Origin: Bacteroides acidifaciens
GTDB lineage: Bacteria > Bacteroidota > Bacteroidia > Bacteroidales > Bacteroidaceae
Assembly (NCBI RefSeq): GCF_024623065.1
Contig: NZ_JANJZR010000014.1
Span: forward strand, 1-64,000
DNA: 64,000 nt
Direction of reading: 5' to 3'
The notes under the pieces are model-generated. The model saw nothing but the letters and a program-made list of their open reading frames with translations, searched no databases and was not told the DNA's origin. The translations under genes were made by a program, and so were the position numbers. Each line of letters opens with the position of its first letter. The stretch's first letter is position 1. Positions 7,241 to 15,188 of this stretch are shown piece by piece.

Positions 7241-7519
7241 ATGGGAAAGAAGAAAACAATAGAAAATTGTGTGGGTACCGTTACTGTTTCCACCAGGATC
7301 CAGAACGGTGCCGTAACGACCACTTACCAGTTCAAAGCGGGTTTTGCCGCTCATGGTTGGACTGATAAAAGGGCTAAGGACATTGTCCGGCAAATGAAGT
7401 CCGGTGTGGAAAATATGATTTTCGCGGATAAAGAACATTTTGGTATCACTGATACGTCCAGAGTGACATTTTACGGTGGTGTCAAAGTTCTTGAGTGCGA
7501 TTATATTCTTGAAAAATAG
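7241..7519 (+). CDS. Unknown early phage protein (92 aa)
   Basis: Starts MGKKKTIENCVGTVTVSTRI. It is probably alpha/beta, without membrane segment or recognised motif. It follows the zinc-ribbon gene by 5 bp in the same operon. Real by spacing and codon use; no function suggested by the sequence. Confidence 0.65.
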   Translation: MGKKKTIENCVGTVTVSTRIQNGAVTTTYQFKAGFAAHGWTDKRAKDIVRQMKSGVENMIFADKEHFGITDTSRVTFYGGVKVLECDYILEK

Positions 7520-7549
7520 CATATTATCAACCATTAAAATTTAACTAAA

Positions 7550-7843
7550 ATGATTACAGAAAAACAGAAAGAGGCAGTAAAGGAACTTTGCCAATACGTG
7601 GATAACTTTTGTAAGGAAAACGATCTTAGCGCTTTTATGAGCGTTGCGGCAAGTAAGGATCATCCGACCGGGCTTGAGCAGATTGCCGGTTCAATCGTGA
7701 CCGGTAAAGGTGATCATGTTATAGGTTCCATATCCGGAATTGTTAAGACTGACAAACGTGTCTGCATGTTGCTGTCCATGGCGCTGATGCAGGCCCAAGT
7801 GAGAAAGGCGGATATCAATATTATCCCGTATTGGGGAAATTAG
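7550..7843 (+). CDS. Unknown early phage protein (97 aa)
   Basis: Starts MITEKQKEAVKELCQYVDNF and looks mostly helical. A central glycine-rich part (GSIVTGKGDHVIGSISGIVK) is not a P-loop. It sits 30 bp after the previous gene. No family recognised. Confidence 0.65.
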   Translation: MITEKQKEAVKELCQYVDNFCKENDLSAFMSVAASKDHPTGLEQIAGSIVTGKGDHVIGSISGIVKTDKRVCMLLSMALMQAQVRKADINIIPYWGN

Positions 7844-7868
7844 AATATGAACTGATGAATGACTATAA

Positions 7869-8108
7869 ATGAACACGAGTGAGAACCTGCACCAGCTCGG
7901 CCTTCCGATAGAGAGACTGAGTAGCGTTCTTATTAACTGGACGTGTTTTGAACCGCGTCGTCAGATGCTTATCAGTGCTTCCACGAAGACTGAAGGCTGG
8001 GCGATTGTTGAGACGCGGGATTCGCAACTGGTCGCCGCTATCCTGAGGGATGTCCCGGAGGCACGTTTGAGAGAACTTGAGAAACCTGTAGTTACAATAG
8101 CGTTATGA
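7869..8108 (+). CDS. Unknown small early protein (79 aa)
   Basis: Starts MNTSENLHQLGLPIERLSSV. No membrane segment or known motif. The stop overlaps the start of the next gene by 4 bp, consistent with coupled expression. Confidence 0.6.
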   Translation: MNTSENLHQLGLPIERLSSVLINWTCFEPRRQMLISASTKTEGWAIVETRDSQLVAAILRDVPEARLRELEKPVVTIAL

Positions 8109-8314
8109 GTAATATATTCAAAAAATTCGAAGGTCTGAAAGTTCGTGTTCAGATCACGAACAGTATCGGGCTTCCGGTTGACCGTCAAGGTTATGTGGAG
8201 GTTGAGGAGAACTGGGCTTATCTTTACGAGAAAGGCCAGAAGGGAAACAGATATATTTTAGCAATCAACACCAACAGAAACAGCGTGGTGTCGGTTGAAG
8301 TGATTAATTTGTAA
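8105..8314 (+). CDS. Unknown small early protein (69 aa)
   Basis: Starts MSNIFKKFEGLKVRVQITNS. It appears beta-rich with alternating hydrophobics (KVRVQITN, YVEVEENWAYLY), possibly a small barrel (SH3/KOW-like). That is a shape impression, not a family match. Coupled to the preceding gene. Confidence 0.6.
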   Translation: MSNIFKKFEGLKVRVQITNSIGLPVDRQGYVEVEENWAYLYEKGQKGNRYILAINTNRNSVVSVEVINL

Positions 8315-8323
8315 GAATAAAGT

Positions 8324-8534
8324 ATGGAATATAAAACACTATAAAATAACAATTAAAGAGGTTGGATTGGAAAAGCCAATTGAAACTGAATATCATGGAA
8401 TTATCGACTATAAAGGGCTTATTGCTCACTATGGATTGAATAATTCTGATGTAGAATGGTATGGTCGAATGAATCAAATCAAGTATAATAATGAATCAAA
8501 TGGATATAAAGTTAAGCAAGATGCAGCTTATTGA
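8324..8534 (+). pseudogene. Small gene broken by a one-base frameshift
   Basis: The ATG at 8324 reads MEYKTL and then stops. Removing one A from the AAAA run at 8333-8336 joins it to an open frame reading HYKITIKEVGLEKPIE and continuing through HGIIDYKGLIAHYGLN to a stop at 8532-8534, giving about 69 residues. The downstream frame has no ATG near its start. Either the gene is truly frameshifted at a homopolymer or the base is a sequencing error. The composition is AT-richer than its neighbours. The 3' end overlaps the next gene. Confidence 0.5.
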
Positions 8535-8697
8535 TTTAAAGAATATCTGCAAAAAAGGATGGGGTGGTTATGATAAGCCCTATGAGGAATTAGACGAGAT
8601 GGTAAAGAACGGTTTATTGACAAAATCGGCAGGTCCATTCGGTGATGTCGTTTATCGTCCAACTGCCGAAGGACGTAGATACATTAACTCAATATAG
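8491..8697 (+). CDS. Small winged-helix-like protein (68 aa)
   Basis: Starts MNQMDIKLSKMQLIDLKNIC. The pattern of two helices followed by ...ELDEMVKNGLLTKSAGPFG and VVYRPTAEGRRYI resembles a minimal winged helix whose wing ends in the common 'lT.eGr.yi' signature. It could be a DNA-binding regulator. AT-rich relative to the surrounding operon. Confidence 0.6.
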   Translation: MNQMDIKLSKMQLIDLKNICKKGWGGYDKPYEELDEMVKNGLLTKSAGPFGDVVYRPTAEGRRYINSI

Positions 8698-8704
8698 AAT
8701 AATA

Positions 8705-8839
8705 ATGAGCGTATTTGAATTTTTCCACCGGTATAAGTGTACAAAAGATGAAAAGGAACACCTTCTTAATCACTTATGCGCCATTAGGATAAAGAGGATC
8801 ATAAAAGAAATGGATATTCTCCATGAAAGAACAACATAA
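8705..8839 (+). CDS. Very small early protein (44 aa)
   Basis: Starts MSVFEFFHRYKCTKDEKEHL, is highly charged and helical. It sits 7 bp after the previous stop and 2 bp before the next start, in a tightly packed operon. Probably real given packing; no function visible. Confidence 0.5.
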   Translation: MSVFEFFHRYKCTKDEKEHLLNHLCAIRIKRIIKEMDILHERTT

Positions 8840-8841
8840 CC

Positions 8842-9285
8842 ATGCAGATAGATATCAACAGCCGCAAGCAGTTAAATAAACCCGAGAATTATGCGGTGTT
8901 TTATAGTCTTTTGAACCGCCTTCCGACATCTGACCGCGATGCTTTGAAGGAAAGCGTAGTTTCCCAGTACACGGACGGACGTACCACGAGTCTGCGCGAC
9001 ATGACACTGAAGGAATACAGTGCGGCCATAGCCGGGATGCGTAAGCTGGTGCCGCCCACTCACCAGGAAGAACTCCGGAAGATTCTCCGTCAGAAGCGCT
9101 CCGCGGTACTGCACCAGATGCAACTGCTGGGCATTGATACGGCCGACTGGGACAAGGTGAACGCTTTCTGCCTGGACAGCCGTATCGCCGGCATGGAGTT
9201 CCGAGAACTTGACTGTGAGGCGTTGGACACGTTACAGATGAAGCTGCGCGCCATTCGTCGCAAACGTGAGAATAAACAACAGTAA
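8842..9285 (+). CDS. GemA (Mu gp16)-like early protein (147 aa)
   Basis: Contains LRDMTLKEYSAAIAGMRKL, resembling the 'kdMTl.El..vi..m' core of the GemA/DUF1018 family of Mu-like phages. A helical C-terminus (RELDCEALDTLQMKLRAIRR) follows, similar to the family's C-terminal HTH-like part. In Mu this small early protein modulates host gene expression and DNA supercoiling. It lies just before the DUF3164-like gene. Family membership is a pattern judgement, not certain. Confidence 0.5.
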   Translation: MQIDINSRKQLNKPENYAVFYSLLNRLPTSDRDALKESVVSQYTDGRTTSLRDMTLKEYSAAIAGMRKLVPPTHQEELRKILRQKRSAVLHQMQLLGIDTADWDKVNAFCLDSRIAGMEFRELDCEALDTLQMKLRAIRRKRENKQQ

Positions 9286-9306
9286 CAACCATTTAATTTT
9301 TTAGTT

Positions 9307-9957
9307 ATGGACTTGAAAGAACAATTAAAAATCCTGTCCGCCCAGGACAGGAAGGAGCTTTTGAAACAGCTCCAGCAGGAAGAGAAGGAAAACAAGCGCA
9401 ACCGTCGCGATGCCTACGAGGGGCTCCGTGCGCAGTTCATGCTTGAAGTGAAGAACAGACTGTTTCCGGTTGTGGATGACGTGAAGGCCTTCCGTGACTG
9501 GGTAGAGAAGGAAGCCGCCTCTTTCCGCGACCTGATGCGTGACTATGGGCAGCTCCGCAAGGATGACCAGGCGAGTTTCACCATCGTGGACGGTGACATG
9601 AAGCTGGAAGTGAGGAGTAACAAGGTGAAGAGTTTCGACGAGCGCGCCAACCTCGCCGCCGAGCGTCTGGTGGATTACCTGAAGCGTTACGCCATGAGCC
9701 GGGAGCTCGGTACCGACGATCCGATGTACCAGCTCGGTATGACCATGATCGAGCGTAACCGTCAGGGTGATCTGGACTACAAGTCGGTGAGCAAGCTGTA
9801 TGAGCTGGAGGACCGTTTCGACAGTGAATACACGGAGATCATGGACCTCTTCCGTGAGAGCAATGTGGTGTACAAGACCGCGGTGAACTACTATTTTCAT
9901 AAACGTGACGAGAACGGTGTCTGGCGCCGTATCGAACCTTCATTCTGCCGGTTGTAG
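9307..9957 (+). CDS. DUF3164-like early phage protein (216 aa)
   Basis: The N-terminal half is a long charged helix (LKEQLKILSAQDRKELLKQL...). The middle FTIVDGDMKLEVRSNKVKSF followed by DERANLAAERLVDYL matches the DUF3164 pattern (a short beta segment with 'DG...v', then 'fdEr...A..Li'), a family found in Mu-like phages. Biochemical function unknown. Length is usual for the family. Located in the early replication operon. Confidence 0.65.
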   Translation: MDLKEQLKILSAQDRKELLKQLQQEEKENKRNRRDAYEGLRAQFMLEVKNRLFPVVDDVKAFRDWVEKEAASFRDLMRDYGQLRKDDQASFTIVDGDMKLEVRSNKVKSFDERANLAAERLVDYLKRYAMSRELGTDDPMYQLGMTMIERNRQGDLDYKSVSKLYELEDRFDSEYTEIMDLFRESNVVYKTAVNYYFHKRDENGVWRRIEPSFCRL

Positions 9958-9959
9958 TT

Positions 9960-10175
9960 ATGGAAAAGACGAAGAACATCGCGCCGCACGTCATGGCCTG
10001 CAAGCGTTGTGAAGGCAAGGGACGTATCTTTTACCTGGACCAGGGAGGAGCTCCTTTATCCGCAAAATGTCCGGTCTGTAATGGCAGCGGGCGGGTGAAG
10101 GTACAGAGCAAGGTGATCACCCGTATCGAGCCGTTTGTCCCGGGTGAGGACGACACCGAACTGATGACCATGTGA
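9960..10175 (+). CDS. Second small DnaJ-type zinc-ribbon protein (71 aa)
   Basis: Two cysteine motifs, CKRCEGKGR and CPVCNGSGR, form a DnaJ-type zinc ribbon like the gene at 6999. The acidic tail (PGEDDTELMTM) may mediate contact. It starts 2 bp after the previous stop, is the last gene of the early operon, and is followed by a strong terminator. Confidence 0.7.
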   Translation: MEKTKNIAPHVMACKRCEGKGRIFYLDQGGAPLSAKCPVCNGSGRVKVQSKVITRIEPFVPGEDDTELMTM

Positions 10176-10196
10176 TTTTGTTCACACTCTAAACAG

Positions 10197-10233
10197 AAAA
10201 ACGCCGCATTCATACACGATGCGGCGTTTTTTT
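10197..10233 (+). terminator. Strong intrinsic terminator ending the early operon
   Basis: AACGCCGCAT and ATGCGGCGTT form a 10-bp stem around TCATACACG, followed by seven T. It closes the 2231-10175 operon. Confidence 0.9.
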
Positions 10234-10256
10234 ATTAACATCCCCGGTTAAATGCC

Positions 10257-10264
10257 TATATTTG
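10257..10264 (+). promoter_or_regulatory. Promoter -7 box (TATATTTG)
   Basis: TATATTTG matches TAnnTTTG, 18 bp before the ATG of the 10283 gene and just after the early terminator, giving that gene its own promoter. Confidence 0.65.
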
Positions 10265-10282
10265 CAGCATATACCTGAACTT

Positions 10283-10552
10283 ATGGCCAAAGGACGAGAC
10301 AAGAACCTGATAGAACTCCGTGATGAAGCCCTGTGCCGCCGTTACTATTACTGGACGGAGGTGCAGCGCCTGCGTTTTGATGACGCCCTGAAAGTGTTGT
10401 CCCGCCAAGAGTTTTTCATTTCCGAAGAACGGATCATGTCCATTATCCGGCGCAAGTGCCGGGAGCTGAAGGACCTGGAGGTGAAGCCCGTCCCGAAAGT
10501 GAAGAAGCCCCGCCTGACAGCCGTCCAGCTCTCGCTCTTTACGGGAGAATAA
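10283..10552 (+). CDS. Probable HTH regulator, candidate late activator (89 aa)
   Basis: The segment FDDALKVLSRQEFFISEERI followed by MSIIRRK reads as a helix-turn-helix (turn near FFISEER), with a basic N-terminus and a proline/lysine-rich tail. It has its own TAnnTTTG promoter and lies between the early operon and the convergent head operon, where Mu carries its middle/late regulators (Mor, C). A role in switching on the late operons is inferred. It overlaps the 3' end of the convergent gene by 14 bp. Confidence 0.55.
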   Translation: MAKGRDKNLIELRDEALCRRYYYWTEVQRLRFDDALKVLSRQEFFISEERIMSIIRRKCRELKDLEVKPVPKVKKPRLTAVQLSLFTGE

Positions 10553-11012
10553 ACCTTGCCGCGCCTTCCTGCATGGCCGACTCGTCATGCAGCGTGAAGG
10601 AGTAAACCGTCTCGTACACCTTGATATTTCCAGGCATGGAATAGTCCCGGTTTTTCACCCTGACCAGCGGGCTGGCTTCTTCCGAACATTGGAAACCCTG
10701 GAGTATCCTGTACAGTTCCTTCGCCTTCAGCAGACGTTCCTTTGCTTTTTGATAGGTTCCGGAGGTGTAGTGGGTGTCATCGTAACAGTCGACGGCCAGG
10801 CGTATGGTAATGAGTGACTCGCTTTTCTGTACCCCGTATCCGAGATCGTTCCAGTCCGATTCGGTATTTCCGATCAGCACACAAGGGAATGTGACCGGGT
10901 ATTGGTCCTCTTCCGCCCCCGCTTCAAGTTGCCCGTAATCCTCGTCTATGCAGGAGAGTTCCGGCATCATTCCGGCGATACGTTCCATGATCGCGATGAA
11001 TATTTCTTCCAT
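10539..11012 (-). CDS. Mu gp37-like / tail-terminator-like protein (157 aa)
   Basis: Starts MEEIFIAIMERIAGMMPELS and contains VTFPCVLIGNTESDWNDLGY, the kind of 'P.v.v......w......' beta segment seen in tail-terminator and gp37-like proteins that cap the head-tail joining region. It is the last gene of the leftward head operon, 4 bp after the gpG-like gene. Family is by context and fold impression. Confidence 0.55.
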   Translation of the reverse strand: MEEIFIAIMERIAGMMPELSCIDEDYGQLEAGAEEDQYPVTFPCVLIGNTESDWNDLGYGVQKSESLITIRLAVDCYDDTHYTSGTYQKAKERLLKAKELYRILQGFQCSEEASPLVRVKNRDYSMPGNIKVYETVYSFTLHDESAMQEGAARFILP

Positions 11013-11016
11013 ATCC

Positions 11017-11649
11017 TTATAAATTTAAAATGTTTCTGATTTCATTTTCTGTTTTTTCCGTTATCCTGTCGGACAGTTCTTTGCTTTCTCCGATGAACTG
11101 CCGTTGCGGTATTCGGATCCGGAGTTTTTTCTTTTTGGTGAGCGCCAGTCTTTTCCATTTCAGCGCTTCCGGGTTCTCCGGCGGTTCGTTACTTGCGGCA
11201 GAACCCTTCTTTTTGCCTTTTTTTTTGCCCGTAGCGGCTTTTTTAGCCTTGTCTGAAGCCTGGTAATACTTCGCCCACGCAAAGCGCCGCATTCGTGGCG
11301 TAACGGTCGGATGCACTTCTCCTCCCCAGTTGTTGACGGGAGCGTATATGAGGTCGTTGGCCACTCTCACCCGGTAGTCCCCCGGCATGTACTTGACGGA
11401 GCTGAAGAGGTGGTTTCTCCCGGATAGCAGCGTCCCGTACTGCCCTGCCGCATCGGTCCGTCCCGAGGACAGCCTTTTCGCTTTCGGCCACGGGTGTAAT
11501 CCTCTGTTTACGAAACCTTCCCGGCGGAAATTATCCTGGAAATGGTCTTTTGCCATTCGTCCGGCGATGACCGGCATCTTCCGTTTCATCAGGTCATCCA
11601 GTTCCTTGCGCTTGGCTTTTATCAGCTTTGAATATTCTTTTATGTCCAT
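11017..11649 (-). CDS. Phage virion morphogenesis protein (Mu gpG / tail_S-like)
   Basis: The N-terminal pattern MKRKMPVIAGRMAKDHFQDN, then NRGLHPWPKAKRLSSG...LLSGRNHLFSSVKYM and VNNWGGEVHP, follows the gpG/Phage_tail_S family (short helix, 'W....r....tG.L..Si...', then 'ihq.Gg'). A lysine-rich low-complexity insert (KKKGKKKG) sits near residue 145. The family acts in head completion or tail attachment in Mu and P2. Length (210 aa) is somewhat above usual because of the insert. Confidence 0.8.
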   Translation of the reverse strand: MDIKEYSKLIKAKRKELDDLMKRKMPVIAGRMAKDHFQDNFRREGFVNRGLHPWPKAKRLSSGRTDAAGQYGTLLSGRNHLFSSVKYMPGDYRVRVANDLIYAPVNNWGGEVHPTVTPRMRRFAWAKYYQASDKAKKAATGKKKGKKKGSAASNEPPENPEALKWKRLALTKKKKLRIRIPQRQFIGESKELSDRITEKTENEIRNILNL

Positions 11650-11676
11650 AAATGACTGATTTAAAAAATAATTTTA

Positions 11677-11684
11677 TACTTTTG
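11677..11684 (+). promoter_or_regulatory. Promoter -7 box (TACTTTTG) for the antisense small gene
   Basis: TACTTTTG matches TAnnTTTG and lies 33 bp before the ATG at 11717. This gives the plus-strand gene inside the leftward head operon independent expression. Confidence 0.7.
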
Positions 11685-11716
11685 CGGACAAGGCGTTTTA
11701 TGTGCCTTTTTGCGTT

Positions 11717-11950
11717 ATGGAAATACCTAAACAAGTGTCGGAATTAGCAAACAGTAACGGTTACAACTCCGTTGTCTTATCAGCCAGTTCCCCTGAGGGA
11801 AGCATCTATTCCGTGGGGTGTGTTGATGGGAATGGTTTTGAGTTGCCTGTCGGTCTTCCCGCCTTTATTCTGTTCGACGGCCGTTCTTGCCGTCTGATGG
11901 ATGGTGAGGAGGGGCTGGCACTTTCTTCCCGTTTATTTGGTGATGAATAG
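11717..11950 (+). CDS. Small protein with its own promoter; candidate immunity protein for the MuF toxin (77 aa)
   Basis: Starts MEIPKQVSELANSNGYNSVV and continues SASSPEGSIYSVGCVDGNGF, then LPVGLPAFILFDG. It is a small, probably alpha/beta protein of a kind common but uncharacterised in Bacteroidales. It is the only plus-strand gene inside the leftward head operon, has a TAnnTTTG promoter, and converges on the toxin-bearing end of the MuF gene (overlap 11933-11950). Position beside a toxin C-terminus and separate expression in a lysogen suggest immunity. Alternatively it is an unrelated accessory gene. The immunity role is inference only. Confidence 0.6.
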   Translation: MEIPKQVSELANSNGYNSVVLSASSPEGSIYSVGCVDGNGFELPVGLPAFILFDGRSCRLMDGEEGLALSSRLFGDE

Positions 11951-13366
11951 TCCCATGATTTTGGGATTTACCAGTTTGTTGTCTATTCTTATCACTCCCA
12001 CACGGTTGGCTTTCATGCTCTGTATGTAATTGCTTGCATCATCCTTTCCGGTTTGCGGGTCGAAGAACCTTGCCTTCCCTTCAGTCACCTCCGCACAGAA
12101 TACGTGTGCGGAACCGCCCTTCCAGGCACAATATATCTCGTATATTCCGTCCTCTTTGAATTTTTCCCTGAAGTATTCCTTCAGCCGATTTGCATTCATT
12201 ACTTGGTATCCCTTTCTGACCTGCCATTTATAGGTATAGTCATAATCCGGTTTTGTTCCGTCCCGGTTCAGGAAACGTTCTTCCCATGTAATACCTTGTT
12301 TTGCCATTTCGTTGTATGCGCTTTGTCGGATGTTTGGTTTTGCCTCGGTGTCGAAGCCTAACCTTCTGAGCATGTGTGTCACGGTGCAGGTCTGGCAATT
12401 TACGCGGTATCCTTCCTCTTTCCCGAATTTCGGATTTTCCTTTCCCTTGTTCGCCTGTTCGTATGTCATCGGTTTGCCTTTGGTGATACCGAGGGCCTTT
12501 TCTATCCTGAGATTGTTGTGGGCGATGTCGGTTTTTTCCTCCAGCGTCAGGTTGTCCGGCATTTCGGCTATCATCTCGTTGATGCGCTTGGTAAGTGCGT
12601 CCACGGCTTTTCTGGCTCCCGGGTGCGCCTCAGTAATGTAGGGATGTTTGTCTGAAAACAATTTGCCGTCTTTTCCCGGATTGTTTTCCAGACCGTTATG
12701 TGCCTTGTTTCGTCCGTTCTCGTCCGGTACCGCTGTCGGCGCTTCATCCGTTGACGAGAGCGTACACTTGCAGTTCCACCGGTCCCCCGGCCTGTGCTCG
12801 TTCCAGAACGGATCATCGACGGGGCGTATGGTTCCCCAGAAAATTTTGTGGTCCGCTCCCGGGTGTACTGATGTTGACGGCATCCATTTGAGGTTCGGCA
12901 GGATATCCTTCTCCCGCTCGAACTGTCTCCAGTCGGCCGCCTGATGCGCCCGTATGACTGCCGTGTCGTATTCGGTACGCAACCAGTCTACCATCTGGTG
13001 GTCCGCTATGGGCATGACGAGTTTCAGCCACTGTTCAAACGGCCTTAAATTGCCGTTTTCGTCCAGCAGTAGCGCCGCCATGTCGTTTTGTGCCCGGTGT
13101 ACCTTGAACGCGGCAAATACGACATTGTTCGTCCGTATTTCGCGGTAGAAGTCATAATCCGGATCATCGGGCTTTCGTGCCCCGAACCCCTTGTCGGTGG
13201 CTTTGTTCATTGTTTTCCACGTGGCCTCGAACAGGTTCTCCTCGATGTCGGTCATGGGATGGAAGTCCTTGCTGTATATGTTCTTCAGGGCTTTCCCCAG
13301 TACCTCTTCATCAAAAGAAAACACGTTTTCCACCTGCTTGTTTTCAAACCGGTAGAGGTCGTTCAT
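11933..13366 (-). CDS. MuF-type minor head protein fused to a papain-fold toxin domain (477 aa)
   Basis: Residues about 1-210 form a Mu F/SPP1 gp7-like head protein, seen in DWRQFEREKDILPNLKW, STSVHPGADHKIFWGTI and the metal-binding-like GDRWNCKCTL. After a linker, residues about 315-477 match the papain-fold (Tox-PL) toxin pattern. Candidate Cys324 lies in VNCQTCTV, His421 in GSAHVFC, and Asp436 in FFDPQTG. The MuF part would be packaged in the virion, so the toxin could travel with the particle. The ATG at 13366 overlaps the portal stop codon (TGATG). The possible immunity gene converges at 11717-11950. Confidence 0.88.
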   Translation of the reverse strand: MNDLYRFENKQVENVFSFDEEVLGKALKNIYSKDFHPMTDIEENLFEATWKTMNKATDKGFGARKPDDPDYDFYREIRTNNVVFAAFKVHRAQNDMAALLLDENGNLRPFEQWLKLVMPIADHQMVDWLRTEYDTAVIRAHQAADWRQFEREKDILPNLKWMPSTSVHPGADHKIFWGTIRPVDDPFWNEHRPGDRWNCKCTLSSTDEAPTAVPDENGRNKAHNGLENNPGKDGKLFSDKHPYITEAHPGARKAVDALTKRINEMIAEMPDNLTLEEKTDIAHNNLRIEKALGITKGKPMTYEQANKGKENPKFGKEEGYRVNCQTCTVTHMLRRLGFDTEAKPNIRQSAYNEMAKQGITWEERFLNRDGTKPDYDYTYKWQVRKGYQVMNANRLKEYFREKFKEDGIYEIYCAWKGGSAHVFCAEVTEGKARFFDPQTGKDDASNYIQSMKANRVGVIRIDNKLVNPKIMGLFITK

Positions 13367-14742
13367 CACCACTCTAAAGCTGCCCCGTCTTTCCCCGGGG
13401 CTTTCCCGAAAAAACGTTTCAGCCAGTTATACGCGTTTTTAAGTGCGTTTTTCTTCTCTTTGGGAGTCTCTTTTCCGGTCTCCGGTATTTCCTCCTCTTC
13501 ATCCTCCCGCTCCCCGTCGGTTGCCGCTTTTTCTTTCGCCGCTTGTATTTCTTTCGCTCCGACTTCCTGCCGTTTTTTCAGTTCGTTGTAGTCTGCCGGC
13601 TTCTCGATCCCGAATTCCTCGTACAGATAATCGTCTCCTACCGGCAGGCTGAAGTTCGTACGCAATTGGGTAAGGATGCTCATTTTCTTCTCCGGTTCGA
13701 TGACTTTCTTTTCCGGGTAGCAGAACTCGCCGCCGGTGGTGTCTATCCCGAGCATGGCGAATATGTCGGTCATGTTGTAGTTGAGTACGTCCAGGATGTC
13801 CTGCCGGTCCGCAAGCGTGACTTTCTCCTCCACGTCCTTGTGGACGGTCCCGAGTGCCTGTGTTCCCTTGTCCGAAGCCTCAGTGGTGAGCGTGTTCCCG
13901 AGGAACAGTTTCGATATCTCGCTGTTGCACCGTTCGCAGAGCTTGTCGTAGAGGTCTGAGCTTCCGGTCTTGTTCGCCGCTTCCCTGAGTTCCATCATAG
14001 TTTCCTGGGCGTGCACGAATACCGACATGCTTCCGGTACTTTCCGCATCCGCCAGCGCCCTCTGCCTTGCCTCGTCGTCATCCGTGGGGTATGTGTATTC
14101 CCGGATAGGTGCGCCGAACACTTCCGCGAACTGTGCCCAGTCCGCCACGTCGTTCCGCTTGTATATCACCCATACGGCCGCCTTTGCGAGCATTCCGAGC
14201 TCTTCAGGTTCCCCGATGAAGAGCAGGTCGGGGTATTCGTCCCAGGATGTTCCGGTGGTGTCCGTCTGGTGGCGCAGTATGAGCCTGCGTACCGGATCCA
14301 CATGCTTGCGCGGTATCCGGTCGTAGTTTACCCATTCCCCTTTGCGGTAGAACTGCACGAGCGTGAACCCCCAGAATTTCGCGTCTAAGATGTCACCTAT
14401 GAGACGCCGGAACCATGGTGAACGTATCTGTTCGTTTACCGCCTTGTCGGGCTTTCCGTTACGCCGGAACTCGATGACGGAGGAGAGCACGGCGTTTTTC
14501 CGTTTCTCGATGACGCTTGTCAGGTGCGTGTCCATGAGAATGTCGTCATACAGGTCGTACAATTTGAACCTTCTGGAGTAATCCACGTTCTCGAAGGCGC
14601 GTATGGCCAGCATATAATCCGCTATGTCTATGCCGAAGCGCTTAGGTTGTGTCAGTATGATGGTTGCGGGACCTTTCTGCCCGGGCCTCGGCAGGTTTCC
14701 GCTTTTGGTTATCTTTCCGGCCCTTTTCTGTCTTTTACTCAT
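13366..14742 (-). CDS. Portal protein (DUF935, Mu gp29-like)
   Basis: 458 residues. The typical DUF935 start is visible: IADYMLAIRAFENVDYSRRF, then LYDDILMDTHLTSVIEKRK, where 'D.hi.s.l..Rk.av...' is the family hallmark. The WGFTLVQFYRKGEW and RIPRKHVDP motifs follow, and a clamp-like C-terminal half. The protein forms the dodecameric DNA entry ring at the capsid vertex. A highly acidic stretch (GEREDEEEEIPETG) precedes a basic C-terminus. Followed by the MuF gene with a TGATG overlap. Confidence 0.92.
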   Translation of the reverse strand: MSKRQKRAGKITKSGNLPRPGQKGPATIILTQPKRFGIDIADYMLAIRAFENVDYSRRFKLYDLYDDILMDTHLTSVIEKRKNAVLSSVIEFRRNGKPDKAVNEQIRSPWFRRLIGDILDAKFWGFTLVQFYRKGEWVNYDRIPRKHVDPVRRLILRHQTDTTGTSWDEYPDLLFIGEPEELGMLAKAAVWVIYKRNDVADWAQFAEVFGAPIREYTYPTDDDEARQRALADAESTGSMSVFVHAQETMMELREAANKTGSSDLYDKLCERCNSEISKLFLGNTLTTEASDKGTQALGTVHKDVEEKVTLADRQDILDVLNYNMTDIFAMLGIDTTGGEFCYPEKKVIEPEKKMSILTQLRTNFSLPVGDDYLYEEFGIEKPADYNELKKRQEVGAKEIQAAKEKAATDGEREDEEEEIPETGKETPKEKKNALKNAYNWLKRFFGKAPGKDGAALEW

Positions 14743-14743
14743 G

Positions 14744-15169
14744 TTACCAGTGGTTTACACGTTTACGGTTGCTTTTGATGAGGAAATTTGATTTTGCCGC
14801 CCTTGTCTCTTCGGGAAGCAGGGGCAGCCCGTCCACGGATAATTCCTCGGCCGCTACCGCCCTGAGCCATTCGACGGCCCTTTCGTAACGTTCCTTGCGC
14901 AGGGTTGAAAGGTTCCTCGGGTTGTGGATGCTGAAAATATGGTACACTGCGATGTCTATGGCCATCATCAGCACGAGCTGGCTCCGTCTGTTTCCGGTCT
15001 CGGTGAATATCCTGTCACAGTCATAGCGTTTGGAGAGGTAGCACCGCATCTCTTCGATGGCCCGGTCCTCACATATCTCCACGACGGCATTGTCCTCCCT
15101 TGTCAGCGCGTCCAGTATTTCGCGGTGGATGCTCGCGTCGTAATCTGTAAGTTCTATAAATTTGCTCAT
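14744..15169 (-). CDS. DUF1320 (Mu gp36-like) head-tail connector (141 aa)
   Basis: The sequence FIELTDYDASIHREILDALT followed by CEDRAIEEMRCYLSKRYD, then LMMAIDIAVYHIF, is the DUF1320 pattern ('a.....ve...s.L..ry......l...a.diA.y.ly'). Proteins of this kind act as adaptors between portal and tail. It sits between large terminase and portal genes, ending 1 bp before the portal start. Confidence 0.85.
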   Translation of the reverse strand: MSKFIELTDYDASIHREILDALTREDNAVVEICEDRAIEEMRCYLSKRYDCDRIFTETGNRRSQLVLMMAIDIAVYHIFSIHNPRNLSTLRKERYERAVEWLRAVAAEELSVDGLPLLPEETRAAKSNFLIKSNRKRVNHW

Positions 15170-15188
15170 TTGGGTAAAGTATTAAAGT

